A stretch of 64,000 bases of DNA from Planotetraspora kaengkrachanensis (GCF_016862895.1 NZ_BONV01000009.1:62001-126000); one strand, 5' to 3'. Positions 34,094-42,727 are shown, counted from the stretch's first letter. Notes: generated by a model not told the origin, from the sequence alone. Numbers and translations: made by a program.

Positions 34094-34444
34094 GGGATTC
34101 TCCTTGGCCGTGCGGTTCGCTGGTCGTCCGTACGCTTCAAGCGGGCGTGGTGAGATCTCGTCGGCGACGGGACGAGCGGGTGCCGCGTGACGGCCGAGTG
34201 CTCTCGCCGGCCGGCCGTATGGGCGTCGCGGGCGACTCAGGACCGCGGATGTGATGTTTCGGGCTATAAATGCTGCCGCGAACGGAAATCTCGCGAGATG
34301 AACAAATGCGCTACCGGCAATCGCGATCAGCGATGACCCGGTGCGCCGCGGACGGCAGGCGACCGGGTCACGCGCCGTGTGGCGTCACGGCGGTCCCCGA
34401 AAACCCGATTGCGCCGTTCATCCCATCACTGCTCGGATGTACGA
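34094..34444. other. Intergenic region holding repeat R3
   Basis: 351 bases between divergent cupin and GNAT genes. Apart from the R3 repeat at 34268-34336 no gene is supported. R3 contains a perfect palindrome ATCTCGCGAGAT at 34288-34299 and would be placed upstream of both genes. Confidence 0.4.
34268..34336 (+). repeat. 70-bp dispersed repeat, copy R3
   Basis: Third copy. It shares its 5' 56 bases with R2 and its 3' 17 bases (AATCGCGATCAGCGATG) exactly with R1, so it is closest to the ancestral form. Contains palindromes ATCTCGCGAGAT and ATCGCGAT. Confidence 0.75.
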
Positions 34445-35227
34445 ATGAATCACGACGAGGTACTTGCGACGTTCGACGCCCAGATGCGCAGGAACGCCCG
34501 GCCCGACGGGCCTGGAGCCCGGGTCGACAGGACGGACACGACGACGCGGCAGACGGGCGGGGAGAGCGGGTGGAACGGCGTCCTGTGGTCCGGCCTCGAC
34601 GCGGAGTCGGCGGACCCGGTGATCGCCGAACAGGTGGAGCACTTCACCGGGCTGGGGCTGGAGTTCGAATGGAAGCTCTACGCCCATGACCTTCCCCACG
34701 ACCTGCCCCAGCGGCTTCTCGCGGCCGGGTTCACCGCCGAGCCGCAGGAGGCGCTGATGGTGGCCGAAGCCGATCGGCAGTCGACCGCCGCCACCCCTCC
34801 CGAGGGGATCACGCTGCGCGAGGTGACCGACGAGGCCGGGGTGGACCTCATGGCGGTCGTCCACGATCAGGCCTTCGGCACCGACGGCTCCAGGATCAGG
34901 CGGCAACTGCTCAAGCAGCTCACCGAAGCCCCCGAGACGGTCGTCGCGGTCGTCGCCATGGCCGGCGACGTGCCGGTCAGCTCGGCACGCGTGGAGTTCG
35001 TGCCGGGCACGGACTTCGCCGGACTCTGGGGCGGCGGCACCGTCGCCGCGTGGCGTGGTCGGGGCATCTTCCGCACGCTGGTCGCCTACCGCGCCCGCAT
35101 CGCCGCCGAGCGCGGCTACCGCTACCTGCAGGTGGACGCGTCCGACCAGAGCAGGCCGATCCTCGCCCGTCTGGGTTTCGCCCAGCTGAGCACCACCACG
35201 CCGTACGTGTATCAGCCGAAGAGCTGA
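34445..35227 (+). CDS. GNAT-family N-acetyltransferase
   Basis: 260 residues. The C-terminal half holds the acetyl-CoA fold: strand SSARVEFVPG, then motif A in VAAWRGRGIFRTLVAYRARI with the R-x-x-G-x-G/A pyrophosphate loop, and the final RLGFAQLSTTTPYVYQP. The N-terminal 110 residues are a variable domain. Transfers an acetyl group to an amine of an unknown metabolite or antibiotic. The ATG at 34445 is the first start that gives this layout; its ribosome site is weak. No operon partner. Confidence 0.87.
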   Translation: MNHDEVLATFDAQMRRNARPDGPGARVDRTDTTTRQTGGESGWNGVLWSGLDAESADPVIAEQVEHFTGLGLEFEWKLYAHDLPHDLPQRLLAAGFTAEPQEALMVAEADRQSTAATPPEGITLREVTDEAGVDLMAVVHDQAFGTDGSRIRRQLLKQLTEAPETVVAVVAMAGDVPVSSARVEFVPGTDFAGLWGGGTVAAWRGRGIFRTLVAYRARIAAERGYRYLQVDASDQSRPILARLGFAQLSTTTPYVYQPKS

Positions 35228-35452
35228 CACGCCGCCGGGACGGCCAGGCCCGGGTGTCCTTCCATCGACCGACCGCCCTCGCGCACACCCGGGGGCCATG
35301 GCCTCCCGGAATCACGCACCGGCGAGCAGTACCAGACGGCCCAAGGGCCGTGGGCGGGCCGGCGTGGATAGGCTGTCAGCGTGTCCTCGCCACAGGTGGG
35401 GTTGTGCTGATCGGGCTGGTCGAAGCCCGGGTCTCTGACAGAACGGAAGAGC

Positions 35453-36577
35453 GTGGAAGCCGCTACGCGGGGTGACGTTGGTCTGGATCGCGTATCGGCT
35501 GGAACGCGGTCGAAGAAGCTGTTGTTGCGTGCGCTCGCGGGCGAGCGGACGGAGCGGCCGCCGATCTGGTTGATGCGGCAGGCCGGACGCTATCTGCCGG
35601 AGTATCACCGTGTGCGCGAGGCTGCCGGTGGGATGGTGGGGCTGTGCAACTCGCCCGAGCACGCGGTCGAAGTCACCTTGCAGCCGATCCGACGTTTCCC
35701 GCTGGATGCGGCGATCCTGTTCGCGGATCTTCCGCAGATCGCGGCCGCGCTCGGCCAGAGCCTGGAGTATCTGGTCGGTGATGGCCCGGTTCTGACGCCC
35801 CCGATCCGTTCGGCATCGGACATCACCGAGTTCTTGAGCGCGTCCGGCCTCCATGAGGAGTTGGCCCCGATTTACGAGACGGTCCGGCAACTCACGAGGG
35901 CTCTGCCTGAGGAGGTGGCGTTGATCGGCTATGCCGGTGCGCCTTGGACGGTCGCGACGTACATGGTCGAGGGGCGCGGGGGGGCCAGCTCGGAGCATGC
36001 CGTTGTCAAGCAGTGGGCGCTGAGCGACCCGGCGGGCTTCCAACCCTTGATCGACTTGCTGACCGCGGCCATCATCGAGTTCCTGGACCGTCAGATCCAG
36101 GCCGGTGCCGAGGCGATCCAGTTGTTCGAGAGCTGGGCTGGGATACTCCCGGACCCGTTCTTCCAACGCTGGTGTGTCAAGCCGGTCGCCGCCATCGTCG
36201 CGGCGCTGAAGGCGAAGCACCCTGGTGTTCCCATCATCGCTTTCCCGCGTGGTGCCGGGCTCGCGTACGACGGCTTTGTCCAGGCCACCGGTGTGGACTG
36301 CGTCGGGCTCGACTCGACGGTTCCGCTGGAATGGGCTGCGCAGAAAGTACAAGGCGAACTGGGCCGGTGTGTGCAGGGCAACCTCGATCCTCAGCTCTTG
36401 GTCGCGGGCGGCCCGGCGCTGGAAGCCGAAACCCACCGCATCCTGCACACTCTCGGCAGTGGCCCCTTCGTGTTCAATCTCGGACACGGCATCGTCAAGA
36501 CCACGCCTCCGGAGCATGTTGCCGCGCTCGCCCAGCAGGTACGGTCCTGGGCCACACCCCTGGCGTATCAGGAGTGA
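35453..36577 (+). CDS. hemE: Uroporphyrinogen decarboxylase
   Basis: 374 residues, full-length HemE, which removes four carboxylates from uroporphyrinogen III to give coproporphyrinogen III. Signature 1 is PPIWLMRQAGRYLPEY and signature 2 lies in GYAGAPWTVATYMVEG. The catalytic Asp is in ILFADLPQIA, where most homologues have FSDI. The sequence reads more like alphaproteobacterial HemE (FPRGAGLAYDGFVQATGVD, VQGNLDPQLLVAGG) than actinobacterial. Codon third positions are poorer in G/C than in neighbours. No other heme gene is near, and an IS21-like relic follows 45 bases later. All this suggests acquisition by transfer. The GTG start has GGAAG upstream with short spacing. Confidence 0.93.
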   Translation: MEAATRGDVGLDRVSAGTRSKKLLLRALAGERTERPPIWLMRQAGRYLPEYHRVREAAGGMVGLCNSPEHAVEVTLQPIRRFPLDAAILFADLPQIAAALGQSLEYLVGDGPVLTPPIRSASDITEFLSASGLHEELAPIYETVRQLTRALPEEVALIGYAGAPWTVATYMVEGRGGASSEHAVVKQWALSDPAGFQPLIDLLTAAIIEFLDRQIQAGAEAIQLFESWAGILPDPFFQRWCVKPVAAIVAALKAKHPGVPIIAFPRGAGLAYDGFVQATGVDCVGLDSTVPLEWAAQKVQGELGRCVQGNLDPQLLVAGGPALEAETHRILHTLGSGPFVFNLGHGIVKTTPPEHVAALAQQVRSWATPLAYQE

Positions 36578-36622
36578 ACGGGGTCCGGTCGCGGCGGCAC
36601 TGGTAGGGCTGCTGGGCCGGCT

Positions 36623-36702
36623 CTAGGCGATCATCTCCTGCCTGGTGTGGGCGAGCCGGTAGGAGTCGGTGCCGGTTTCGATGATGGTGCCGTGGAAGGT
36701 CT
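36623..36702 (-). pseudogene. IS21 istB-like C-terminal remnant
   Basis: The minus strand reads TFHGTIIETGTDSYRLAHTR followed by six codons and a stop. The tail with I-x-x-x-G-x-SYRL is typical of the end of IstB ATP-binding helper proteins of IS21-family elements. Nothing upstream continues it, since the prolyl iminopeptidase begins within a few bases. A short palindrome (CTCTGATTCAGAG) lies at the junction. Probably a scar of an insertion event. The match is from memory and short. Confidence 0.4.
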
Positions 36703-36707
36703 CTGAT

Positions 36708-37682
36708 TCAGAGGTCTCGAATCGCCTGCCCATGTCTGCTCCCGAAGCCGTCCAGGGCGGCAAGGACCTCCTTGCGCATGGTGTCGCTGCCGGTGTGCCC
36801 TGAGTCGTCTACCACGACCAGTCTCGCGTCGGGCCAGGCTCGGGCCAGTTGCCAGGCGTTCTCTAGCGGCCCGCCCACGTCGAAGCGGCCATGGATGAGT
36901 ACGCCGGGGATGCCGGCCAGCTTGTGCGCGTTTCGCAGCAAGACACCTTCCTCCAGCCAGGCGGCGTTGGAGAAGTAGTGGCTGCAGATGCGGACGAAGG
37001 CCAGCAGAGCGGCCGGCGGCCGGTCGCTGTAGGCGTTCGGCTTGCCGTTGACCTCCAGGGAGATCACCGCGTCCTCCCACGCCACCCAGTCGTGAGCGGC
37101 CTTGGCCCGTACGGCGGGGTCGGGGTCGGACACGAGCCGCGCATAGGCGGCGAGCAGGTCTCCGTCGCGCTCGGCCTCCGGGACGCCCTCGCGGAAGCGC
37201 AGCCACTGCTCGGGGAAGAAGCGGCCCACGCCGCGGTAGAGCCAGTCGATCTCGGATCGGCGGGTCATGGTGACGCCGGTGAAGACCATCTCCGACACCC
37301 GCGCGGGGTGGGCTTCGGCGTAGGCGAGCATCAGCGTGGACCCCCACGACCCACCGTAGAGCAGCCACCGGTCGACACCGAGGTGCTCGCGCAGCCGTTC
37401 CATGTCGGCGACCAGGTGGTGGGTGGTGTTGGTGGTCAGATCGGTGGCCGGGTCGCCGGCGTGGGGCAGGCTCCGGCCGCAGTTGCGCTGGTCGAACAGG
37501 ATGATGCGGTAGCGCTCGGGATCGAAGACGCGGCGCTGACCCGGCCTGCAACCCGAGCCGGGGCCGCCGTGGACGACGAGCGCGGGCTTGCCCTCAGGGT
37601 TGCCGCAGACCTCCCAGTAGACCAGGTGGCCGTCGCCGGTGTGGAGGTGCCCGTGGTCGTGAGGCTCGATCGGGGGATACAT
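36708..37682 (-). CDS. pip: Proline iminopeptidase
   Basis: 324-residue alpha/beta hydrolase of family S33 that releases N-terminal proline. The oxyanion region LVVHGGPGSGC, nucleophile in LYGGSWGSTLMLAYAE, Asp in LIHGRFDVGGP and His in VVDDSGHTG give the full triad. The helical cap between strands 6 and 7 is present. Length and order match the family. The ATG at 37682 gives the usual MYPPIEPHDHGHL start. It is divergent from the GNAT gene and tail-to-tail with hemE across the istB-like relic. Confidence 0.93.
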   Translation of the reverse strand: MYPPIEPHDHGHLHTGDGHLVYWEVCGNPEGKPALVVHGGPGSGCRPGQRRVFDPERYRIILFDQRNCGRSLPHAGDPATDLTTNTTHHLVADMERLREHLGVDRWLLYGGSWGSTLMLAYAEAHPARVSEMVFTGVTMTRRSEIDWLYRGVGRFFPEQWLRFREGVPEAERDGDLLAAYARLVSDPDPAVRAKAAHDWVAWEDAVISLEVNGKPNAYSDRPPAALLAFVRICSHYFSNAAWLEEGVLLRNAHKLAGIPGVLIHGRFDVGGPLENAWQLARAWPDARLVVVDDSGHTGSDTMRKEVLAALDGFGSRHGQAIRDL

Positions 37683-37798
37683 CGCTCAAAAATACTTGTG
37701 CGCTCACCCCAACAGGCGCAGCATGGCGCGCCGCGCCGACCGGGCGGCGGTCGAGAGGAAATTATTTCCAGCGCCTCTCGGGCTGTTAGCCTGCGCGC

Positions 37799-38338
37799 AT
37801 GTCAGACCTGGGGCCCATCGCCTGGCCGCCTGAGCCGATCAAGACCGAGAGACTCGTGCTCCGTGAGCCCGAGGCCCGGGACCGTGCGACGTTCATCGAA
37901 CTGCTGGCGTCGCCAGAGGTGCACACCTACCTCGGCGGCCCCCGCCCGCGTGATGAGCTTGAGCGCGAGATGCCCGGAGCGCCCGAGCGGTGGCCCGGCA
38001 ATTTCGTCGTTGATCTCGACGGGGCGATGATCGGCCAGATCCTGCTCAGGAGAGCAACGGAGCACCGTCGCCCGGCTGCCGCGGGGAAGGCCGATCTCGG
38101 CTACCTGTTCCTGCCGCGAGCGTGGGGATTCGGGTACGCCGCCGAGGCGTGCGCGGCGGCACTCGACTGGTTCGACGGCGTCCTTCCCGGCGAGCCGGTG
38201 GTGCTCACCACCCAGACCGCCAACGTCGGCTCGATGCGCCTCGCGGCAAAACTGGGGTTCACCGAGGTAGAGCGTTTCCAGGCCTGGGACGCCGAGCAGT
38301 GGCTCGGTCTGCGGTCCCCGGCCACGCCGTCCGCTTGA
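37799..38338 (+). CDS. GNAT N-acetyltransferase, RimJ-like
   Basis: 179 residues with the RimJ/RimL-type opening PIKTERLVLREPEARDRATF, the strand DLGYLFLPRAWGFGYAAEAC that forms the acetyl-CoA loop, and the final TANVGSMRLAAKLGFTEVER. Members acetylate ribosomal proteins, aminoglycosides or small amines. Start by ATG 37799 with no strong ribosome site. A fragment of another coding sequence overlaps its stop codon. Confidence 0.88.
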   Translation: MSDLGPIAWPPEPIKTERLVLREPEARDRATFIELLASPEVHTYLGGPRPRDELEREMPGAPERWPGNFVVDLDGAMIGQILLRRATEHRRPAAAGKADLGYLFLPRAWGFGYAAEACAAALDWFDGVLPGEPVVLTTQTANVGSMRLAAKLGFTEVERFQAWDAEQWLGLRSPATPSA

Positions 38339-38489
38339 GCCCAAGGTCGCCAGGTCGGCCCACCTCCGCAACGTGGACACCTACGCCCTCCTGGCGTCAG
38401 GGTTCGCCATCGGCACCACCACAGAGTTCGAGATCCACCCGGCGCTCGTCGTCTACCTCCGCCACCGCGTGGCGCGCCAGTCCCCCTGA
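38337..38489 (+). pseudogene. Unassigned coding remnant
   Basis: Overlapping the GNAT stop, an open stretch of 50 codons reads like the end of a real protein (HLRNVDTYALLASGFAIGTT, TEFEIHPALVVYLRHRVA) but has no start. I do not recognise the family. The following bases to 38669 may hold another C-terminal relic on the minus strand (GRRAAAVFIALYLLSTAVQH), so this 330-base gap looks like a graveyard of gene ends. Confidence 0.3.
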
Positions 38490-38669
38490 TCCAGGCGATG
38501 CCGGCGCGCCGCAGGTGCCGTCGCGGACAGGCGGGTCACAGGTGCTGGACGGCCGTGCTGAGCAGATAGAGGGCGATGAAGACGGCCGCCGCGCGGCGGC
38601 CCCGGGAGGCGCCGAGGGCGGCGGCCCCTCCCCCGCACCATCGCGAACTCCTTGTGCAGGTGAGACAGA

Positions 38670-39044
38670 TCAGTGGGAGGCGATCCACCAGGCAGAAAGC
38701 AGGTGGACGAGGGCGCACACTCCGGCGCCGACGGACATGCCGAGGTGGCGTCGCATGACGCCGAGCACGCAGTCGCCGACCTGGGCCAGGCCGAGGACGA
38801 TCAGCATGGCGGTGAGTCCGGCCGAGTCTCCACGAGCGAGCATCACCAGGGCGACCGCGCTGAGCGGGACGGCGCGCACCGCGTACGCCCTGGCGTAGAA
38901 GTCGACACCTGCGGTGATCGGGGCGCCCTTGGGCAACCCCAGGCCCGGCCTCATGACCCCCGCCACGGAGGAGACCCCCGACAGGAGCGCCACGGCGGCG
39001 TTGGCGCCCGCGATCACATGGTGAGCGGCGAAGACGACGTTCAT
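38670..39044 (-). CDS. DUF4267-like small membrane protein
   Basis: 124 residues with four hydrophobic segments (residues about 5-25, 50-70, 75-90 and 100-120). It resembles DUF4267 proteins. GGAG lies six bases before ATG 39044; an upstream ATG would add a hydrophilic tail. It is divergent from a MarR gene across 59 bases that contain a 25-bp operator-like palindrome. It is the likely target of that regulator. Function unknown. Confidence 0.8.
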   Translation of the reverse strand: MNVVFAAHHVIAGANAAVALLSGVSSVAGVMRPGLGLPKGAPITAGVDFYARAYAVRAVPLSAVALVMLARGDSAGLTAMLIVLGLAQVGDCVLGVMRRHLGMSVGAGVCALVHLLSAWWIASH

Positions 39045-39057
39045 TCTATCTCCTCGT

Positions 39058-39082
39058 GAATCATTCAAACTCTGAACGATTC
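39058..39082. promoter_or_regulatory. MarR-type operator
   Basis: GAATCATTCA-AACTC-TGAACGATTC: ten-bp arms with one mismatch, in the short region between the divergent MarR and DUF4267 genes. Centre about 35 bases before the MarR ATG, a good place for repression of both promoters. Confidence 0.75.
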
Positions 39083-39103
39083 TGAAACGCTATCATTGCA
39101 CTC

Positions 39104-39550
39104 ATGGACGACGTCAAGGGTTCGGCCGGGCTGCCTGCGACGGTGGTGTTCCGCCTGGGCACGCTGGGCGCACTGGCCGGTGACCGGTTCGCGGAGAAGA
39201 TCGAGGTCTATGACCTCAAGGTCAAGCACGTGGGGCTGATGACGGTGCTCAGCCTCGGCCCCGCCGTGTCGCAGCAGGACCTGGCCGCGAAAATGGGTGT
39301 CGCCCCCAGCCTCGTGGTCTCACTGGCCGACCACCTCGAAACGCTCGGGGCGGTCCAGCGAGTCCGCGATCCGCAGGACCGGCGGCGCCAGGTGCTCACC
39401 CTCACCGCGCACGGCCGGGATCTGCTGGACAAGTGCGCGACCGAGGCCCGCGCCCTCGACGAAGAGTTCACGGCCGCCCTCGCCCCCGATCAGGTCGCGG
39501 CGCTCCGGCAGGCGCTCTCGGTGCTCAGCGCGGAGGCGGGCCTGCCGTAA
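39104..39550 (+). CDS. MarR-family transcriptional regulator
   Basis: 148-residue winged-helix repressor. Helix-turn-helix at about residues 55-85 (VSQQDLAAKMGVAPSLVVSL), wing DPQDRRRQVLTLTAHGRDLL, and helical dimerisation ends. It should bind the palindrome directly upstream and repress itself and the divergent membrane-protein gene until a phenolic or similar ligand binds. The start ATG is 21 bases after the operator. Confidence 0.9.
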   Translation: MDDVKGSAGLPATVVFRLGTLGALAGDRFAEKIEVYDLKVKHVGLMTVLSLGPAVSQQDLAAKMGVAPSLVVSLADHLETLGAVQRVRDPQDRRRQVLTLTAHGRDLLDKCATEARALDEEFTAALAPDQVAALRQALSVLSAEAGLP

Positions 39551-39617
39551 GGGCCGGCGCAACCGGCTCCGGCACCTGGGCGACATCCCCTGACTAGCGG
39601 GGTCGTAAGTTGTCAAC

Positions 39618-40454
39618 ATGGACGGCAAGAGTCCTCTTGGGGAGTTCCTGCGTGCTCGACGCCAGACCACGACCGTCGATCAGGTAGGGCTGCCGAACAT
39701 CGGCAGCCGCCGGACGCCCGGATTACGCAGGGACGAGGTCGCCATGCTGGCCGGCGTCAGCGCCGACTACTACATCCGGCTGGAACAGGGGCGGGAACGC
39801 AATCCGTCGGATCAGGTGCTCGACGCCTTGGCACGGGTCTTCCAGCTCGACGCGGAGGCGACCGAGCACCTTCACGATCTCGCGCACCACCGGGCATCCC
39901 GACGCGAACCTGTCGGTCCAAGTGACCAGTTGCGCCCGTACGTCCTGCGGTTCATGGAGGGCTGCGATCACGCGGTCGCGTTCGTGCTGAACCGCCGCCT
40001 TGACTTCCTGGCCAGGAACCCACTGGCCGCGGCCCTCTACGACGGGATGGAGGGCCGCGACAACCTGCTGCGGCTGCTCTTCCTCAATCCCGTCGCGCGG
40101 GAGTTCTACCTGAACTGGAGACAGCAGGCCGAGGACTCGGTGGGCCATTTCCGGGCAGCGCTGGGAGCGGGCGGAGACGACCCGTTCGCCCAGGATCTCG
40201 TCGAGGAACTCTCGCGCGGGAGCGAGGACTTCCGGCGGATATGGGCCCGCCACGAGGTCCGCTCGAGGACACACTGGTCCATCTCCTATCGCCACGGTGT
40301 AGTCGGCGAAATGACCCTTCACTACGAGATGTTCCGCGTCGGCAGCCCCACCTCCCAGCAGCTCATCGTCGGCCAGGCCGAGCCGTACACCCCCTCCGAA
40401 CGCGCGTTCCGCGAACTGGGCAGGCTCGCCGGGAAGACCGCCGATCAGCGTTGA
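39618..40454 (+). CDS. XRE-family regulator with MmyB-like ligand domain
   Basis: 278 residues. N-terminal helix-turn-helix (GLRRDEVAMLAGVSADYYIR, residues about 33-60) with the LEQGRERNPSDQVLDALARV motif. The rest matches the MmyB-like ligand-binding domain (NPLAAALYDGMEGRDNLLRL). Such proteins often govern an adjacent SDR gene, as here: an SDR lies downstream on the other strand, although convergent. No operator identified. Confidence 0.9.
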   Translation: MDGKSPLGEFLRARRQTTTVDQVGLPNIGSRRTPGLRRDEVAMLAGVSADYYIRLEQGRERNPSDQVLDALARVFQLDAEATEHLHDLAHHRASRREPVGPSDQLRPYVLRFMEGCDHAVAFVLNRRLDFLARNPLAAALYDGMEGRDNLLRLLFLNPVAREFYLNWRQQAEDSVGHFRAALGAGGDDPFAQDLVEELSRGSEDFRRIWARHEVRSRTHWSISYRHGVVGEMTLHYEMFRVGSPTSQQLIVGQAEPYTPSERAFRELGRLAGKTADQR

Positions 40455-40508
40455 CGGGCGGCCTCGGCGACGCGCCATCAGCTGACGATCACGCACAGTC
40501 ATCTGGAA

Positions 40509-40543
40509 ATCCGGCGATCTGGGGCATCCCCGTATCGCCGGAT
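40509..40543. terminator. Bidirectional terminator hairpin
   Basis: ATCCGGCGAT and ATCGCCGGAT form a perfect ten-bp stem whose loop contains a nested GGGG-CAT-CCCC. It lies between the convergent XRE and SDR genes. Confidence 0.75.
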
Positions 40544-40593
40544 CGCGGCCGAACTCCCCTGAGCGCCTGCCGTACGGCCCGGCGCCCGGGTGG

Positions 40594-41427
40594 TCAACGT
40601 GCGTCGATGTCGGTGCCGCTGCTGAGCAGGGCCCACGCGTCCAGGGAGGCCCGGTCCGCGTCGAGGCCCTCACGGAACGCGTCCACCGCGTCCCGGCCGA
40701 GCAGGAGAAGCGCCGGCGGCTCCGGCGACCCGACAGCGGCGATGATCGCCTGTGCCGCCTTCTCCGGGTCTCCGGGCTGGGTGCCGTGAATCGTGTCGTT
40801 CTCCTTGCGGCGCCTTCCCGCGGTCTCGGCGTAGTCCGCGATGGCCTCGGCGGACTGGGTGAGCGAGCGCCCGGCGAAGTCGGTGCGGAACGCACCGGGT
40901 TCGACGGCGAAGGCGGTGATGCCCAGGGGCGCCAGTTCCTTGCGCAGCGAGCCGGTCATGCCCTCGAGGGCCGCCTTCGTCGCCGCGTAATACCCGGAGC
41001 CCGGAGGCGTCGTCCGGGCCCCGATGGAGGAGATGTTCACGACGGTCCCGGAGCGCCGGGCACGCATCCCCGGCAGGACGGCCTTGATCATGGCCACCGC
41101 GCCGAAGAAGTTGGTGGCGAACAGGTGTCGCACGTCCGCGTCGTCCCCTTCCTCGACGGCGGCGCGATAGCCGTACCCGGCGTTGTTCACGAGAACGTCG
41201 ACGGCGCCGAAGCGCTCCCCTGCGCGGCGCACCGCGTCCTCGACCTGGGTCTGCTCCGTCACGTCGAGGCTGAGGGCGAGGGCGGCTCCGGGGTGGGCGT
41301 CGGCGAGGTCGCGCACGCCCGACAGGTCGCGGGCGGTGACCACGGCGTTGTCGCCGCGAGCGAGGACGGCTTCTGCGAGGGCCCGTCCGAGGCCGGTCGA
41401 GCATCCGGTGATCAACCAGGTGGACAT
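40594..41427 (-). CDS. SDR-family oxidoreductase
   Basis: 277 residues with ITGCSTGLGRALAEAVLARG, VNNAGYGYRA and the catalytic YYAATKAALEG. This kind resembles ketoreductases of the DltE/retinol-dehydrogenase-like type and is often paired with MmyB-type regulators. ATG 41427 fits the motif distance; AAAGGAA lies about 11 bases upstream. Separated from the acetamidase gene by 127 bases on the same strand. Confidence 0.9.
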   Translation of the reverse strand: MSTWLITGCSTGLGRALAEAVLARGDNAVVTARDLSGVRDLADAHPGAALALSLDVTEQTQVEDAVRRAGERFGAVDVLVNNAGYGYRAAVEEGDDADVRHLFATNFFGAVAMIKAVLPGMRARRSGTVVNISSIGARTTPPGSGYYAATKAALEGMTGSLRKELAPLGITAFAVEPGAFRTDFAGRSLTQSAEAIADYAETAGRRRKENDTIHGTQPGDPEKAAQAIIAAVGSPEPPALLLLGRDAVDAFREGLDADRASLDAWALLSSGTDIDAR

Positions 41428-41554
41428 GATGATCGGTTCCTTTCCCTGCGGCGCCGGGTCGTCGTGGGCCCGCGAGGACATTCTTGGCGAGGGTGACGGG
41501 TGGCCTGGCACCGGGGGGCTGCCGGCGCCCCGCTCAGGAGCCCGGCTGCGCGCG

Positions 41555-42640
41555 TCAGGGAACGAGGGACTTGGCGATGTAGGCGACGACGACCTTGTTG
41601 CCGTCGACAGCTTCTGCGACGACGAAGTCCACGGCGATGCTGCACAGCGCGTAGGCGTCGGCGATCGTCAGCGCGCCCTCCGTGGCCTCGACGAGATGGG
41701 CGACGGCCTCCTCGACGGCGATCCGCAGCGCGACGTCGAGGTCGGCGTCGATCCCCATGCACCAGAAGTACTCGTCGCTCTCCGCGCGCGGCCACTCCAG
41801 GCCCCCGCCCTTGCGGACGACGAACTGCACGGTGACCGCCATCGAGTGCTCGACCGCGGTCTGGTCGACCTCACCGTGGCCCTGCGCGCCGTGCGTGTCG
41901 CCGGTGTAGAACATGCCGCCCGGCTGGAAGACCGGCAGGTACAGGGTCGTACCGGCGACGAGGTCGCGGAAGTCCAGGTTGCCGCCCCACCGGTCCGGCG
42001 GGTTGGCGGAGACGAAGCCTGCCGACGTGGGCGGTGCGACTCCCATGATCCCGGCGAACGGCTTGAACGGGACCTTGATTCCGTGGCCGAACGTGTAGTG
42101 GCGGCCCGACTCGTCCAGCCGGAGCAGGCGGGTCGACGCCGTGTCCAGCAGATCGCCGCAGACTCCCGCGCCCGGGCCGGTGCTGTTCACGCCGTACGGG
42201 ACGCGCGGGGAGACATCCAGGATGCGGATCTCCAGGGTGTCTCCCGGTTCGGCGCCCCTCACGTGGATCGGCCCGGTGAGAATGTGGCCGCTGGAGCCGG
42301 CCGGGCGGGGGTTGGCCGCGACCTCCGCCAGTTCGGGCAGCACCTGGTCGGCGGGCACGCCCAGCCTTTCGAAGTAGGCGACCGGCCCCTCGGCGGCGGA
42401 CACTCCGGCCTGGTTCACCGCGTCGATCCTGACGACCGTGCCGGAGTCCACTGTCAGCACCGGCATCCGGTCGGTGGGAAAGTGACCCCAGATCGCGGTC
42501 TCTGGGGTGGTCCTGAGCACGACAGGCTCCACCCGGCCGGGCGACGGCCACGGTGTGACCGCCTCCACGGCGCCGAGGGATTCCAGCGCGGGAGGCCGAT
42601 CAGGCTCTGCGGGGGTCGCGGACGGCTTGGGCGGTCTCAC
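41555..42640 (-). CDS. Acetamidase/formamidase-family hydrolase
   Basis: 361 residues. The family core appears as VDSGTVVRIDAVNQAG, the GDTLEIRILDV strand, and the strongly conserved GGNLDFRDLVAGTTLYLPVF, then GDTHGAQGHGEVDQTAVE with metal-binding His and Asp residues. Hydrolyses short amides (formamide, acetamide) to ammonia and acid in the cytosol. GTG 42640 is chosen for GGAGG about nine bases upstream. An upstream extension would be Arg/His-rich and unlikely. The upstream 257 bases carry a 28-bp direct repeat and nothing else. Confidence 0.87.
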   Translation of the reverse strand: MRPPKPSATPAEPDRPPALESLGAVEAVTPWPSPGRVEPVVLRTTPETAIWGHFPTDRMPVLTVDSGTVVRIDAVNQAGVSAAEGPVAYFERLGVPADQVLPELAEVAANPRPAGSSGHILTGPIHVRGAEPGDTLEIRILDVSPRVPYGVNSTGPGAGVCGDLLDTASTRLLRLDESGRHYTFGHGIKVPFKPFAGIMGVAPPTSAGFVSANPPDRWGGNLDFRDLVAGTTLYLPVFQPGGMFYTGDTHGAQGHGEVDQTAVEHSMAVTVQFVVRKGGGLEWPRAESDEYFWCMGIDADLDVALRIAVEEAVAHLVEATEGALTIADAYALCSIAVDFVVAEAVDGNKVVVAYIAKSLVP

Positions 42641-42727
42641 GTGAGTCGGCCTCCGGAGGAGAGGAAAGGCGTCATGAGTTTCATCAGGGCGCGTTTCGTC
42701 ATGATGTCGCCCCTTTGATACCGCATG

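Noticed and set aside
36708-37551. Alternative minus-strand frame inside the iminopeptidase region.
   Set aside because: Shadow frame rich in Arg/Pro; the annotated frame holds the full S33 catalytic triad.
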